64,000 bases of DNA, from the NCBI RefSeq assembly GCF_002119665.1, contig NZ_CP021111.1, positions 2,604,001 through 2,668,000 on the forward strand. Reading direction: 5' to 3'. This document shows positions 18,590 through 27,883 of this stretch, in pieces. The stretch's first letter is position 1. Each line of letters starts with the position of its first letter. The stretch comes from Bordetella genomosp. 13 (GTDB lineage Bacteria; Pseudomonadota; Gammaproteobacteria; Burkholderiales; Burkholderiaceae_B). Below the pieces are notes generated by a model. The model saw nothing but the letters and a program-made list of their open reading frames with translations. It had not been told where the DNA came from and ran no database searches. A program made the translations under genes and the position numbers.

Positions 18590-19051
18590 GGTCGTCGCTC
18601 ATCTGCCGGTGGGCACTGAGCGTCTGTGGGCGGTGAGAATCGGGTTCCTGAGCGCCTGGTCCATGACTGCGGATTCTCGTCCTCGCGCTAAAGCGCTGCG
18701 GGCGCGAACCCTCCGCCATGGCCCAGGCTCAAGACATCTCGATGCCTCGGCCGCACACCCATTGCTTCGTTTGTCGACACCGTCGCGCCGGCTTTTCCCG
18801 CCACCAGCCAAGGGGATCGGCGCCACTGCGCGCTAGCGTTACAAGCCCACACCGCTGACGTTGCGATGACCATATCTCGGCAGAGCTGACGTTGGCCATG
18901 GCCATCGCGGCATTGCGTTGCTGCGAGCCGACTGCGTGCCGGAGAAGTCGCGCCCGCAGCGCTTTAGCGCGAGGACGGGACTTCGCAGGTATGCAGGCGG
19001 CGCCATCAGAACCCAACCCGTGACGGCATCACACCGCCAAACCGATCGCGC
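18590..19051. other. non-coding gap holding an inverted-repeat element
   Basis: About 460 bases between lpxH and uppP with no supportable gene; frames of 60-95 codons occur on both strands but overlap each other, have no ribosome binding sites and run through the repeat arms. Its main content is the inverted repeat described separately. A short direct repeat, GCTGACGTTG, occurs at about 18855 and 18887. Confidence 0.6.
18676..18979. repeat. 31-base inverted repeat pair bounding about 240 bases
   Basis: Arm 1 is 18676-18706 and arm 2 is 18949-18979; they are reverse complements with one mismatch in 31. Each arm contains GCGCTAAAGCGC or its complement. Looser similarity continues outside the arms (ATCCGCAGTCATGG-like against CTTCGCAGGTATGC) and a few bases inside, so the full arms may be 80-100 bases. 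No transposase frame lies between them. It could be a MITE-like or REP/BIME-like intergenic element. Confidence 0.75.
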
Positions 19052-19912
19052 TCAGAGATACAACCACACCGCCACAACGATCCCCAGCCCGATCCGATAC
19101 CAGGCGAACACCCGATACGTGTGATTGGCCACGAACCGCAGCACCGCCCGGACGATGACCAGCGCGCTGAGGAACGCCGCCACGAAACCCACCGCGATGC
19201 CCGACAGATCCTGCGACGTCAGCAGATGGATGTTCCGGTACATGTCGTAGACGGCGGCGGCCAGCATGGTGGGCATGGCCAGGAAGAAGGAGAATTCCGT
19301 TGCCGTCTTGCGCTGGATGCCGGCCATCATGCCGCCGATGATGGTGGCGCCCGAGCGCGAGGTGCCCGGGATCATGGCCACGCACTGGCCCACGCCCACG
19401 GCCAGCGCCTGTTTCCACGTGATCTGCTCGAGGGTGTGCGCGGTGGCCCGTTCGTCCGAGGCCGTGTCGTCTGACGCGCCGGGCTGGTCGCCCGGGGTGT
19501 GGCGGGTGCGCCGCTCGACCCACAGCATGATCAGACCGCCCAGCACCAGCGTGACGGCCACCACGGCGGGCGAGTAGAACAGGCTCTTGATGGCCGTGAT
19601 GAACACGGCGCCGACCACCGCCGCCGGCAGGAACGCGATCAGCAGGTTGCGGGTGAACATGACCTCCTGCCGCACGCCGCCCAGCGTGCCCGAGATCAGT
19701 TGCCACAGCCGCTCGCGGAAGATCCACATGACGGCCAGGATGGACCCCAGCTGGATCACGACCTCGAACACCTTGCCCGAGCTGGACTGGAACTGGATCC
19801 AGTCGCCGATCAGGATGAGGTGGCCCGTGCTGGACACGGGAATGAACTCGGTGAGCCCTTCGATGATGCCGAGGAAAAAAGCCTTGAGCAGGTAGAACGA
19901 ACCGTCTGACAT
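19052..19912 (-). CDS. uppP: undecaprenyl-diphosphatase
   Basis: UppP (BacA) dephosphorylates undecaprenyl pyrophosphate to recycle the peptidoglycan and glycan lipid carrier; its activity gives bacitracin resistance. The 286-residue membrane protein has both signatures: EGLTEFIPVSSTGHLIL (about residues 18-34) and PGTSRSGATIIGG (about residue 183), and about eight hydrophobic helices. A charged loop of about 25 residues (RHTPGDQPGASDDTASDERA) lies between them. The start MSDGSFYLLKAFFLG at 19912 is the family start. Confidence 0.95.
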   Translation of the reverse strand: MSDGSFYLLKAFFLGIIEGLTEFIPVSSTGHLILIGDWIQFQSSSGKVFEVVIQLGSILAVMWIFRERLWQLISGTLGGVRQEVMFTRNLLIAFLPAAVVGAVFITAIKSLFYSPAVVAVTLVLGGLIMLWVERRTRHTPGDQPGASDDTASDERATAHTLEQITWKQALAVGVGQCVAMIPGTSRSGATIIGGMMAGIQRKTATEFSFFLAMPTMLAAAVYDMYRNIHLLTSQDLSGIAVGFVAAFLSALVIVRAVLRFVANHTYRVFAWYRIGLGIVVAVWLYL

Positions 19913-19934
19913 AAAGGAAATGGACCCGGAGAAG

Positions 19935-21527
19935 TTAGGCGTCGCCGCCCTCGGGACCCGCATCGGGATCCTGGGGCTCGTTGGCAAGCTTCTGGACCCG
20001 CACCGAGGCGATGCGGCGGCCGTCCAGCTGCAGCACCTCGAAGCGCAGGCGGACGTACGAGGTGTCGAACTCGCAGGCATCGCCGGGCTGCGGCAGGTGG
20101 CCGAATTGCGCCAGCAGGTAGCCGGCCAGCGTGGTGTAGTCCTGCGACTCGTCGATCAGCCCCTCCACCTCGAGCAGCTGCTCGACGTGATGCAGGTCGG
20201 CGGCGCCGTCGATCTTCCAGACGCCATTGGACTCCGCCACGATGTCGGGCATCTCGTCCTCGTCGGGGAATTCGCCCGCGATGGCCTCGAACACGTCGAT
20301 GGCGGTCACCAGGCCCTCGATGGCGCCGAATTCGTCGGCCACCAGGACCAGTTGGCCGCGAGAGCGCTTGAGCGTATCCATCAGGCGCAGGATGCCGATG
20401 TTCTCGTGCACGATGATCGGATCGCGCAGCCGATCGCGGCGGATGCGGCCCTCGGTGATGAGATCGGCCACCATGTCCTTGGCGCGTCCGATGCCGACCA
20501 CCTCGTCCAGCGAGCCGCGGCACACCGGGAAGAAGCTGTGCGGGGACGCGTCGAGCTGTTCGCGGATGGTGGCCACGTCGTCATCCAGGCTGATCCAGGT
20601 GACGTCGGTGCGCGGCGTCATGATCGAGTGGATGCTGCGGTCGGCCAGCGTCAGCACGCCGCTGACCATGTTGCGCTCTTCCACGCCGAAGGCCTGCAGC
20701 GCGGGCGCCTCGGCGGCCGGTTCGGCCGGCTCGTCGCCGGCAGGCGGACGCTTGCCCAGCATGCGCAGCACGGCCGTGGCGGTGCGCTCGCGCATCGGGC
20801 GGCGCGCATCCAGCTTGAGGATGTTGCGACGCGCCACCTGGTTGAGCGTCTCGATGGCCACGGAGAAGCCGATAGCCGCGTACAGATACCCCTTGGGCAC
20901 CTTGAAGCCGAAGCTCTCGGCCAGCAGCGAGAAGCCGATCATCAGCAGGAAGCCCAGGCACAGCACCACCACGGTGGGATGCGCGTTCACGAAGCGCGTC
21001 AGGGGCTTGGATGCCAGCAGCATGACGCCCATGGCGATGACCACGGCGATCATCATGATGGCCAAATGGTCGACCATGCCCACCGCGGTGATGACCGAGT
21101 CCAGCGAGAACACCGCGTCCAGCACCACGATCTGCAGCACGATGACCCAGAAGCTGGCGTACACGCGCGGACCGGAGACCACGCCGTGCTGCTCGCCCTC
21201 GATGCGCTCGTGCAGCTCCATCGTTCCTTTCAGCAACAGGAACAGGCCGCCGAACATCAGGATGAGGTCTCGCCCGGAGAAGGTCATCGGACCGATGGAG
21301 AACAGCGGCTCGGTAAGCGTGACGAGCCACGACATGACCGACAGCAGACCCAGGCGCATGATCAGGGCGAGGCTCAGGCCCATGATACGCGCGCGATCCC
21401 GCTGTGCGGGAGGCAGCTTGTCTGCCAGGATGGCGATGAATATCAGGTTGTCTATGCCCAGGACGATCTCGAGGATCACCAGGGTCAGCAAGCCGACCCA
21501 CGCAGCGGGGTCCAGCAGCCACTCCAT
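19935..21527 (-). CDS. TerC-family membrane protein fused to CBS pair and CorC/HlyC domain
   Basis: The 530-residue protein has an N-terminal TerC domain of about seven membrane helices (residues 1-235) with the acidic motifs LEIVLGIDN and DAVFSLDSV, a linker, a CBS pair (about residues 310-430, [11 protein letters not shown] and [17 protein letters not shown]), and a C-terminal CorC_HlyC transporter-associated domain. This architecture is common in Proteobacteria (YoaE/YegH type); TerC proteins are linked to metal ion export, possibly manganese. The start at 21527 has GGAG upstream. It ends 22 bases before uppP starts, so the two may share a transcript. Confidence 0.92.
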   Translation of the reverse strand: MEWLLDPAAWVGLLTLVILEIVLGIDNLIFIAILADKLPPAQRDRARIMGLSLALIMRLGLLSVMSWLVTLTEPLFSIGPMTFSGRDLILMFGGLFLLLKGTMELHERIEGEQHGVVSGPRVYASFWVIVLQIVVLDAVFSLDSVITAVGMVDHLAIMMIAVVIAMGVMLLASKPLTRFVNAHPTVVVLCLGFLLMIGFSLLAESFGFKVPKGYLYAAIGFSVAIETLNQVARRNILKLDARRPMRERTATAVLRMLGKRPPAGDEPAEPAAEAPALQAFGVEERNMVSGVLTLADRSIHSIMTPRTDVTWISLDDDVATIREQLDASPHSFFPVCRGSLDEVVGIGRAKDMVADLITEGRIRRDRLRDPIIVHENIGILRLMDTLKRSRGQLVLVADEFGAIEGLVTAIDVFEAIAGEFPDEDEMPDIVAESNGVWKIDGAADLHHVEQLLEVEGLIDESQDYTTLAGYLLAQFGHLPQPGDACEFDTSYVRLRFEVLQLDGRRIASVRVQKLANEPQDPDAGPEGGDA

Positions 21528-21834
21528 CAGGAGCTCCGGAAATAGTAAACCGCCAATCGTACAAGAAATCCCATGACGTTCCTGGCAGCGTGCCGCGGTT
21601 GGCGCCACAGGGAGCCCGGCCCCTGGGCGGGTCGGGCGGCAGGCGCACGAGTATCGCCCGCGTGCGCGCCAGGGGACATCCATCCTTTGGCCGAGCGCTC
21701 CGCCGCGACAGGAAAACGGCCCGCCGAACCCGCTCCGTGCGGTGGATCGAACTCCACCGACGAAAGCGGGCTCGGCGGGCCGGATATCCGCATATCCGCC
21801 GCCGCGGCGCGCGGCTGAACGGCGCCCGCCGGAA

Positions 21835-22620
21835 TCAGGCGGACGGCTTGTCCTGCATGCTGGTCATCATCTGAGCGAATATCTTGGGGCTGGCGGCCAG
21901 CACGTTGCCGGACTTCAGCCAGCCCTGCTCGCCGTCGAAGTCGGCCACCAGGCCGCCGGCCTCGAGCACCAGCAGGCTGCCCGCGGCCAGGTCCCAGGGC
22001 TTCAGGCCCACGCCGCAGAAGCCGTCGAGGCGGCCCGCGGCCACGTTGGCCAGGTCGAGCACCGTGGAACCCAGGCGGCGCATGCCCGAGCAGCCCTGCG
22101 CCATGTCGCGAAAGCGCGGCGCGCCGAAGTCGGGACCTGCCGAGCCGGGCCAGTGGGCCCCCAGCAGCGCCTCGTGGTAGCGGGTGCGGCCCGAGATGCG
22201 CACGCGGCGGTCGTTGAGGAACGTGCCGCTGCCGCGGCTGGCCGTGAAGAGTTCATTGCGCGTGGGATCGTAGACCACCGCCTGCGTGACCTGGCCGCGA
22301 TGCATCAGCGCGATGGAAGTGGCGTAGATGGGCAGGCCGTGGATGAAGTTGGTGGTGCCGTCGAGTGGATCGATGATCCACTGGAACTCGGCGTCTTCAT
22401 CGCCCTGCAGGCCGAATTCCTCGCCCAGCACGGCGTGATCGGGATAGGCGGTGCGCAGGACCTCGATGATGGCTTCTTCCGAGGCGCGGTCGACTTCCGT
22501 GACATAATCTCGCGGCCCCTTGCGCGCGATGCTGAGGTGCTCCAGGTCGAGACTGGCGCGATTGATGATGGTGCCGGCACGCCGGGCCGCCTTGATGGCG
22601 GTATTGAGCATCGGATGCAT
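21835..22620 (-). CDS. suhB: inositol-1-monophosphatase family protein (SuhB)
   Basis: SuhB is an inositol monophosphatase fold protein that in E. coli also joins rRNA antitermination complexes. The 261-residue protein has the metal-binding motifs [20 protein letters not shown] and [17 protein letters not shown]. The start [16 protein letters not shown] at 22620 matches the usual SuhB N-terminus. It is divergent from trmJ, an arrangement common in related bacteria. Confidence 0.95.
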   Translation of the reverse strand: MHPMLNTAIKAARRAGTIINRASLDLEHLSIARKGPRDYVTEVDRASEEAIIEVLRTAYPDHAVLGEEFGLQGDEDAEFQWIIDPLDGTTNFIHGLPIYATSIALMHRGQVTQAVVYDPTRNELFTASRGSGTFLNDRRVRISGRTRYHEALLGAHWPGSAGPDFGAPRFRDMAQGCSGMRRLGSTVLDLANVAAGRLDGFCGVGLKPWDLAAGSLLVLEAGGLVADFDGEQGWLKSGNVLAASPKIFAQMMTSMQDKPSA

Positions 22621-22722
22621 AGAATTCCGTACGGTGACGCGATAAGGGCCTGTCCGCGGGCCGCGGCGTTCTTGCGGCGCTGGTTTTGCCAGCCGCACTT
22701 CAGGCCAAACACGGCATTTTAA

Positions 22723-23508
22723 ATGACTCGAGCTTTTTCCCGCGTACGATTCGTCATGGTACAGCCCAGCCACCCCGGCAACGTGGGTTCGGCGGCGCGC
22801 GCCATCAAGACCATGGGCTTCTCGGAACTGGTGCTGGTAGCGCCGCGCCTGCCCGACATGGCCGCGCAGCCCGAGGCCGTGGCCCTGGCCAGCGGCGCGG
22901 GGGACGTGCTGGCCGCGGCCCAGGTCCACGACTCCCTCGAATCCGCGCTGGCGCCCGTCACCCTGGCCTTCGCGCTCACCGCGCGGGTGCGCGACCTGGG
23001 TCCTCCGCCCTGCGACATCCGCCAGGCCGCCGAACTGGCAGGCCGTCATCTGGACGACACGCCGCAGGGCAGCGTGGCCATCGTGCTGGGCACCGAGCGC
23101 GCCGGCCTGACCAACGCCCAGATCGGCCTGTGCCACCGCATCTGCCACATCCCGGCCAATCCCGAGTACAGCTCGCTGAACGTGGCGCAGGCGCTGCAGC
23201 TGGCCGCGTGGGAAGTGCGCTACGCGCTGCTGTCGGCCGAGGGCGCGCCCATGCTGCCGCCGGCCCCGCCCAGCCAGGCGCAAAGCGGCGCCGAGCCCGC
23301 GCCGGGCGCGGCGGTGCAGGGCCTCCTGGCCCATTGGGAAGAAGCGCTGGTCGCGGTGAAGTTCCTCGACCCCGCGCATCCGAAGAAGCTGATGCCGCGC
23401 ATGCGCCACCTGTTCAACCGCCAGGCCCTGACGCGCGACGAAGTGGACATGCTGCGCGGCGTGTGCACCGCCATGATGGCCACCGCGCGGCGCGCCGATC
23501 GCGACTGA
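22723..23508 (+). CDS. trmJ: tRNA (cytidine/uridine-2'-O-)methyltransferase TrmJ
   Basis: TrmJ methylates the ribose at position 32 of several tRNAs, using SAM. The 261-residue protein is a SPOUT/TrmH-fold enzyme with the three motifs [32 protein letters not shown] and [18 protein letters not shown]-terminal helical extension (about residues 200-255, including [20 protein letters not shown]) is the TrmJ-specific part. It is divergent from suhB across 102 bases. Confidence 0.93.
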   Translation: MTRAFSRVRFVMVQPSHPGNVGSAARAIKTMGFSELVLVAPRLPDMAAQPEAVALASGAGDVLAAAQVHDSLESALAPVTLAFALTARVRDLGPPPCDIRQAAELAGRHLDDTPQGSVAIVLGTERAGLTNAQIGLCHRICHIPANPEYSSLNVAQALQLAAWEVRYALLSAEGAPMLPPAPPSQAQSGAEPAPGAAVQGLLAHWEEALVAVKFLDPAHPKKLMPRMRHLFNRQALTRDEVDMLRGVCTAMMATARRADRD

Positions 23509-23571
23509 ACGAGCGCCCGCCACGTACAGCGACCGGCACGCGGCGCAGTCGCTTGCGCACGGCAAAAGAAA

Positions 23572-23589
23572 CGGCGCCCGCGGGCGCCG
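23572..23589 (-). terminator. intrinsic terminator after Bug receptor gene
   Basis: Read on the minus strand, a perfect self-complementary stem (CGGCGCCCG/CGGGCGCCG) is followed by TTTCTTTT. It lies 45 bases beyond the Bug gene stop. The plus side is not T-rich, so it acts on minus-strand transcripts. Confidence 0.7.
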
Positions 23590-23633
23590 TATTCATTGGA
23601 CGCGCCGCGGCGGGCGCGCCCACACACGCGCAA

Positions 23634-24626
23634 TCAGTCGACGCGCGCGCCCGAGGCCTTGACCACCGGGGCCCAGGTCTCGACTTCCGACTTGATGAAC
23701 GCGCCGAACTCGGCGGGCGTGGTCTTCTGCGCCACCGCGCCCAGGTCCGCGTAGGCCTTCAGCACTTCAGGGTTGTCCAGCGCCTTGACCATGGCCGCGT
23801 TGAGCTTGTTGACGACCTCGGGCGGCGTGCCGGCCGGGGCGATCAGGCCGAACCACGACGACACGTCGAACTTGTCGAAGCCCGATTCCTGCATGGTAGG
23901 CAGGTTGGGCGCGCTGGGCGAGCGCTGGCTGGTGGTGACGGCCAGGGCGTTGAGCTTGCCGGCCTGCGCGTGGGGCCATGCCGAGGGCATGTTGTCGAAC
24001 ATGAACTGCACCTGGCCGCCGATCAGGTCGGTGACGGCCGGGGCGCTGCCCTTGTACGGCACGTGCAGCACGTCGATGCCGGCGCGCTGCTTGAACAGTT
24101 CGCCCGCCATGTGAATAGAGGTGCCGCTGCCCGACGATGCGAAGGCCAGCTTGCCGGGGTTTTTCTTGGCGTAATCGACCAGTTCCTTGACGGACTTGAC
24201 CGGCACCTGCGGGTTGACGACCAGCAGGTTGGGCACCTTGGCGCCCAGCGCGACCGGCGTGAAGTCCTTCACGAGATCGAAATTGACGTTCTTGTACAGT
24301 GTCTGGTTGATGGCGCTGGTGACGGCCACGAACAGCAGCGTGTAGCCATCGGGCGTGGCGCGCGCCACCAGGTCGGTGGCGATGTTGCTGCCGGCGCCGG
24401 GACGGTTCTCGACCACGAACGACTGGCCCAGGGCCTGCGTCAGTTCCTTGGACATGATGCGCGCGATGACGTCGGTGGTGCCGCCGGCACTGAACCCGAC
24501 GATGACGCGTACCGGCTTATCAGGGTAGTCGGCTTGCGCGGGAGCGCTGAAGGCAACGGCGGCAGCCAGGCCGGCGAACAGGGCAGCCACGGTGCGGCCG
24601 ACACGGGGCTTGAGATCCACTTTCAT
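23634..24626 (-). CDS. Bug-family periplasmic solute-binding protein (TctC-like)
   Basis: Bug proteins are periplasmic receptors, often for carboxylates or aromatic acids; this genus group has many. The 330-residue protein has a signal peptide (to about residue 32, AAAVAFSAPAQA), the start YPDKPVRVIVGFSAGGTTDVIAR, VENRPGAGSNIATDLVARA and the loop FASSGSGTSIHMAGELF. GGAG precedes the start. There are no membrane TctAB genes beside it, so it is an orphan receptor. The divergent IclR gene and shared palindromes suggest substrate-responsive control; the ligand is unknown. Confidence 0.92.
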   Translation of the reverse strand: MKVDLKPRVGRTVAALFAGLAAAVAFSAPAQADYPDKPVRVIVGFSAGGTTDVIARIMSKELTQALGQSFVVENRPGAGSNIATDLVARATPDGYTLLFVAVTSAINQTLYKNVNFDLVKDFTPVALGAKVPNLLVVNPQVPVKSVKELVDYAKKNPGKLAFASSGSGTSIHMAGELFKQRAGIDVLHVPYKGSAPAVTDLIGGQVQFMFDNMPSAWPHAQAGKLNALAVTTSQRSPSAPNLPTMQESGFDKFDVSSWFGLIAPAGTPPEVVNKLNAAMVKALDNPEVLKAYADLGAVAQKTTPAEFGAFIKSEVETWAPVVKASGARVD

Positions 24627-24645
24627 GGATTAGTCTCCGTAATTT

Positions 24646-24660
24646 GTCCATTGTGCGGAC
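24646..24660. promoter_or_regulatory. putative IclR operator 1
   Basis: GTCCATTGTGCGGAC, an interrupted palindrome (GTCC/GGAC), lies 20 bases upstream of the Bug gene start. It matches operator 2 in 13 of 15 positions. Binding by the adjacent IclR protein is inferred from position and symmetry. Confidence 0.55.
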
Positions 24661-24716
24661 GTTTGAGATGATTTGACACGATTGTCCACTACTATCGCTG
24701 CGGCCAGCAAGGCATA

Positions 24717-24731
24717 GTCCATTGTATGGAC
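24717..24731. promoter_or_regulatory. putative IclR operator 2
   Basis: GTCCATTGTATGGAC, with perfect 6-base arms around TGT, lies 54 bases before the IclR gene start and 71 bases (centre to centre) from operator 1. A half-site GTCCACT sits between them at about 24684. Confidence 0.6.
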
Positions 24732-24784
24732 ATGCGGCGGGTCAGCGTTTTCCCTCGCGACTTTTACATGGAAGGCGGTACAGG

Positions 24785-25564
24785 ATGGAAGAACTCGAAG
24801 CGGCCGGCGCCACCGACGCCTCAGGCGCCGGCCCGCGCACGCTGCGGCGCGGCCTGACCGTGCTGGCAGCCCTGCGCGACCAGGGCGCCGCGGGGCTGAG
24901 CGTCACCGACATCGCGCGACTGACCTCCATCCAGCGTCCCACCATCTATCGCCTGCTCGCCGCCCTGCTCGAGGCGGGCCTGGTGTCGCCGGTGGAAGGC
25001 AGCAAGCGCTATCGCGCCCAGCTGGATACCGAACCCGAGATGACCCCGCCCGATCCCCGCGTCAGGCAGATGCTGCCCACGCTGCGCCGCCTGGCGGAGC
25101 GCACCGGCGACGCGGTGTTCCTGGTGGTGCGCGACGGCGACGAATCGGTCAGCCTGCATCGCGAGATCGGCAGCTATCCCGTGCAGATACTGGCCACGTA
25201 TGCGGGCAAGCGCCAGCCGCTGGGCGTGGGCTCGGGCGGCATGGCGCTGCTGGCCGCCCTGCCCGACCGCGTGGCCCACGGCATCGTGGCGCGCAACTCG
25301 GGCAAGCTGGACGAGTACGGCGGAATGACTTCGAACGAGATGCTGCGCCTGATCGACAACACGCGCGCGCGGGGCTATGCGGTCGTGGGCAACCACGCCG
25401 TGCGCGGCGCGCTGGGCGTGGGGTGCGCGCTGCTGGACGCGCAGGGCCAGCCGCAACTGGCCGTCAGCGTGACGGCCATCATCGACCGCATGCCGGCGCA
25501 GCGCCAGCGCGAGATTGCAGGCTGGATCAAGGCCGAGCTGGGGCGGCTGGCGCCGCGCGCCTGA
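24785..25564 (+). CDS. IclR-family transcriptional regulator
   Basis: IclR regulators bind palindromes as dimers and sense small carboxylates or aromatics through a GAF-like domain. The 259-residue protein has an N-terminal winged helix (about residues 20-80, LSVTDIARLTSIQRPTIYRLLAALLEAGLV) and the C-terminal effector domain (SVSLHREIGSYPVQ; YAVVGNHAVRGALGVGCAL). The ATG at 24785 follows GGTACAGG; the earlier in-frame codons (from 24722) overlap operator 2. It probably controls the divergent Bug gene and itself. Confidence 0.92.
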   Translation: MEELEAAGATDASGAGPRTLRRGLTVLAALRDQGAAGLSVTDIARLTSIQRPTIYRLLAALLEAGLVSPVEGSKRYRAQLDTEPEMTPPDPRVRQMLPTLRRLAERTGDAVFLVVRDGDESVSLHREIGSYPVQILATYAGKRQPLGVGSGGMALLAALPDRVAHGIVARNSGKLDEYGGMTSNEMLRLIDNTRARGYAVVGNHAVRGALGVGCALLDAQGQPQLAVSVTAIIDRMPAQRQREIAGWIKAELGRLAPRA

Positions 25565-25594
25565 GCCGCCTCCGCGCGTACGTACCGGGGCTTG

Positions 25595-26548
25595 TCAGGC
25601 CGACGAGCCGGGATGGCTCGGATTGGAGGGATGGGCCGGATTCGCCAGGTTGGCCGGATTGGCGCGGTTCTCGGTCGCGCGAGCCGCCTGCGCCGCGCCG
25701 GCGTTCTCGGCGCCTTCGTCGTGCCCCGCGGCCCCGACGTGGATGGCGCGCTGCAAAGGCAGCGGCGACTGGAAGCCCGCGTCGTCCAGCGTCTTGCGCA
25801 CGCTATGCAGCATTTCCCAGCGCAGGTCGCCGAACTTGGACGACGGCGTCCACACGCGCACGTTGACCAGCACGCCGTTGTCGCGATAGTCCTCGATCTT
25901 CACGACCGGCGCGGGCGTCTCCAGCACGTCGGGATGGCCCGCCACCAATTGCTGCAGGCGCTCGATGGCGGCGTCCACGTCGTCGCCATACTGGATCACT
26001 ACCGGCACGTCCAGGCGGCGCGTGGCGTTGCGCGCATAGTTGGTGATGGTGGCGTTCCACACGGTGCTGTTGGGCAGCGTGACGGTGATGCCGTCGGCCT
26101 TGATCAGCCGAGTCAGGAACAGGCCGACCTCGTCGACCGTGCCGTCGATGCCCGTGCTCAGCGCCACGTATTCGCCGGCGCGGATGGGACGCAGGATCAG
26201 CAGCATGATGCCCGCCGAGATGTTCTGCAGCGTGCCCTGCAGCGCCAGGCCGATGGCCAGGCCCGCCGCGCCGAGCACCGCGATCAGGCTGGCCGTCTGC
26301 ACGCCGAAGCGCGCGAGCACCGCGATGATCGTGAACACGCGCACCGCCCACGTGACGACGGAGGCGAACATCGGCACGACCGTGGGATCGATGTGCGGGG
26401 AGCGCGCCGCCATGCGCCGCACCCACCTGCCCAGCAGGTTCGAGATCCACCAGCCGGCGCCGAGGATCAACAGGGCGACCAAAAGGTTCACGCCCAGGTC
26501 GAATACGCGCGGCCAGAGGCCGGCCAGGCCGTTCCAGGTATATTCCAT
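25595..26548 (-). CDS. small-conductance mechanosensitive channel (MscS family)
   Basis: MscS channels open on membrane tension and release solutes on osmotic downshock. The 317-residue protein has three membrane helices in the first 135 residues; the pore helix is AVLGAAGLAIGLALQGTLQNISAGIMLLI. The cytoplasmic beta and alpha-beta domains follow, and the last 40 residues are a low-complexity tail rich in Asn-Pro-Ala repeats (NRANPANLANPAHPSNPS). I chose the start at 26548 because GGGAG lies 6 bases upstream; 26560 is an alternative without a site. Confidence 0.93.
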   Translation of the reverse strand: MEYTWNGLAGLWPRVFDLGVNLLVALLILGAGWWISNLLGRWVRRMAARSPHIDPTVVPMFASVVTWAVRVFTIIAVLARFGVQTASLIAVLGAAGLAIGLALQGTLQNISAGIMLLILRPIRAGEYVALSTGIDGTVDEVGLFLTRLIKADGITVTLPNSTVWNATITNYARNATRRLDVPVVIQYGDDVDAAIERLQQLVAGHPDVLETPAPVVKIEDYRDNGVLVNVRVWTPSSKFGDLRWEMLHSVRKTLDDAGFQSPLPLQRAIHVGAAGHDEGAENAGAAQAARATENRANPANLANPAHPSNPSHPGSSA

Positions 26549-26582
26549 GCCAACTCCCATGGGAAGAAAAAGAAAAAAAGAG

Positions 26583-26602
26583 GCTGCCTTCGGACGCAGC
26601 CC
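26583..26602 (-). terminator. intrinsic terminator of the iron cluster
   Basis: On the minus strand the stem GGCTGC/GCAGCC (loop GTCCGAAG) is followed by TC and a long T-rich run. It lies 110 bases beyond the DUF1513 gene stop and would end the four-gene iron operon before the mscS gene. Confidence 0.75.
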
Positions 26603-26712
26603 GGGGCGGAGCGTCTTGCCGGGGGCCGCCCGGCCAGGTGCGGACTTACCGCGGCAACTCTAGCAGATGCGCGCGGCCGATCCGACGGCTGGCGGGCCGG
26701 AGAAGCAAAGCC

Positions 26713-27855
26713 TTACAGGCGCCGGAAATGGTTGTCCCAGGCCAGGCCCGAGTCGGCGGGCCGCGCGGGTTGCGGCTCGAGGCCCGGGCCGGCCGCGATC
26801 ATCTCGCCCAAGCCACTGCTGATCAGAAAACCGCCCTGCGCGCGCGGCGCGGTGCCGCAACCGTCGGGCAGCGCGGTGGCACCCAGGCAGCGGCCGCTGG
26901 CCGCGTCCCAATAGGCCACCTGCCCGCCCACCGGGCTGGACGTGGCGACCACCGTGCCGGCGTCGCTTACCGCCACCGTGCCCACATAGTTGCCCATGCC
27001 GCGCAGCACCTCGGGTGGGCCGGCGTAGAGTTCGGGCGCATGGCCGCGCCGATGTCGCCCCACGACAGGCGGACGCTCGGATGCCGGGCCCACGTACTGG
27101 CAGCCGAACCACAGCGCGCCGTCGCCGGCCACGGCCAGATGGCGCAGCGACAGCTGATGCAGCGAGGCATCCAGCTCGATCTTTTCGAGCAGGCGTCCGT
27201 CCGCGGCATCCAGATACGCCAGCGAGGGCCGCATGCTGTCCAGGTTCAGTTCCAGCTTGCCGTAGTCGGGATGCGTCAGGATGCCGCCGTTGGCCACGCA
27301 CAGCGTCGTGCCGTCGGGCATCAGCACGACCTCGTGCGAGCCCACGCCGCCGACGTCGAATTCGCCCACGCGGCGATAGCCGCCGCCCGGCGAGACGTCG
27401 TAGACGCCCAGCACCGCGCGGCCGGCCTCGTAGTCGTTCTCGGTGGCCACCATGCGCCTGCCATCGGGCAGGAACACGCCATGGCCGAAGAAATGCCGGC
27501 CTTCGGCGGCCGCGATCGGCTGCGGCGGCTGGCGGCCTTGCAGGTCAAAGGCCACCGCGAAGAAACCCGGTTGACGGCCGAACACCACGGCGCGGCCGCG
27601 CGCCGGGTCCAGCGCGAAGCTGTGGCCGCGATCGGGCATGGGCACGCGCAGCAGGTCCTGTCCGCGCGCGTCCAGCACCACGGCCTCGTAGCGGCCGGCA
27701 CGGCGGCGGGCCGTGACGTAGCAGGGTTCGTCGTCGTTCGTGCGGGCGGCGCTTGCCGCGATGTCCCGCGCCGAGGCGGCAAGGGCCGTGTCGCCCGGCA
27801 GGCCCATGGCCGCAATCCATGCCAGGAACCGGCGGCGGTCGATGTGCATGTTCAT
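26713..27855 (-). CDS. DUF1513 family exported protein (beta-propeller-like)
   Basis: The 380-residue protein starts with a twin-arginine-like signal (HIDRRRFLAWIAAMG) and continues with repeated strand-rich segments expected of a beta propeller (GHSFALDPARGRAVVF; VGSHEVVLMPDGTTLCVANGG; HQLSLRHLAVAGDGALWFG). DUF1513 proteins occur as the last gene of imelysin clusters such as Pseudomonas PA4370-PA4373; their biochemical role is not known. It starts 28 bases after the preceding gene and is probably the last cistron of the operon. Confidence 0.88.
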   Translation of the reverse strand: MNMHIDRRRFLAWIAAMGLPGDTALAASARDIAASAARTNDDEPCYVTARRRAGRYEAVVLDARGQDLLRVPMPDRGHSFALDPARGRAVVFGRQPGFFAVAFDLQGRQPPQPIAAAEGRHFFGHGVFLPDGRRMVATENDYEAGRAVLGVYDVSPGGGYRRVGEFDVGGVGSHEVVLMPDGTTLCVANGGILTHPDYGKLELNLDSMRPSLAYLDAADGRLLEKIELDASLHQLSLRHLAVAGDGALWFGCQYVGPASERPPVVGRHRRGHAPELYAGPPEVLRGMGNYVGTVAVSDAGTVVATSSPVGGQVAYWDAASGRCLGATALPDGCGTAPRAQGGFLISSGLGEMIAAGPGLEPQPARPADSGLAWDNHFRRL

Positions 27856-27883
27856 GGCGTACCTACCACTGGGCCGCGCTCGA

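Noticed and set aside
18729..19124. Short frames on both strands in the lpxH-uppP gap.
   Set aside because: They overlap each other and the inverted-repeat arms, lack ribosome binding sites and show no family features.
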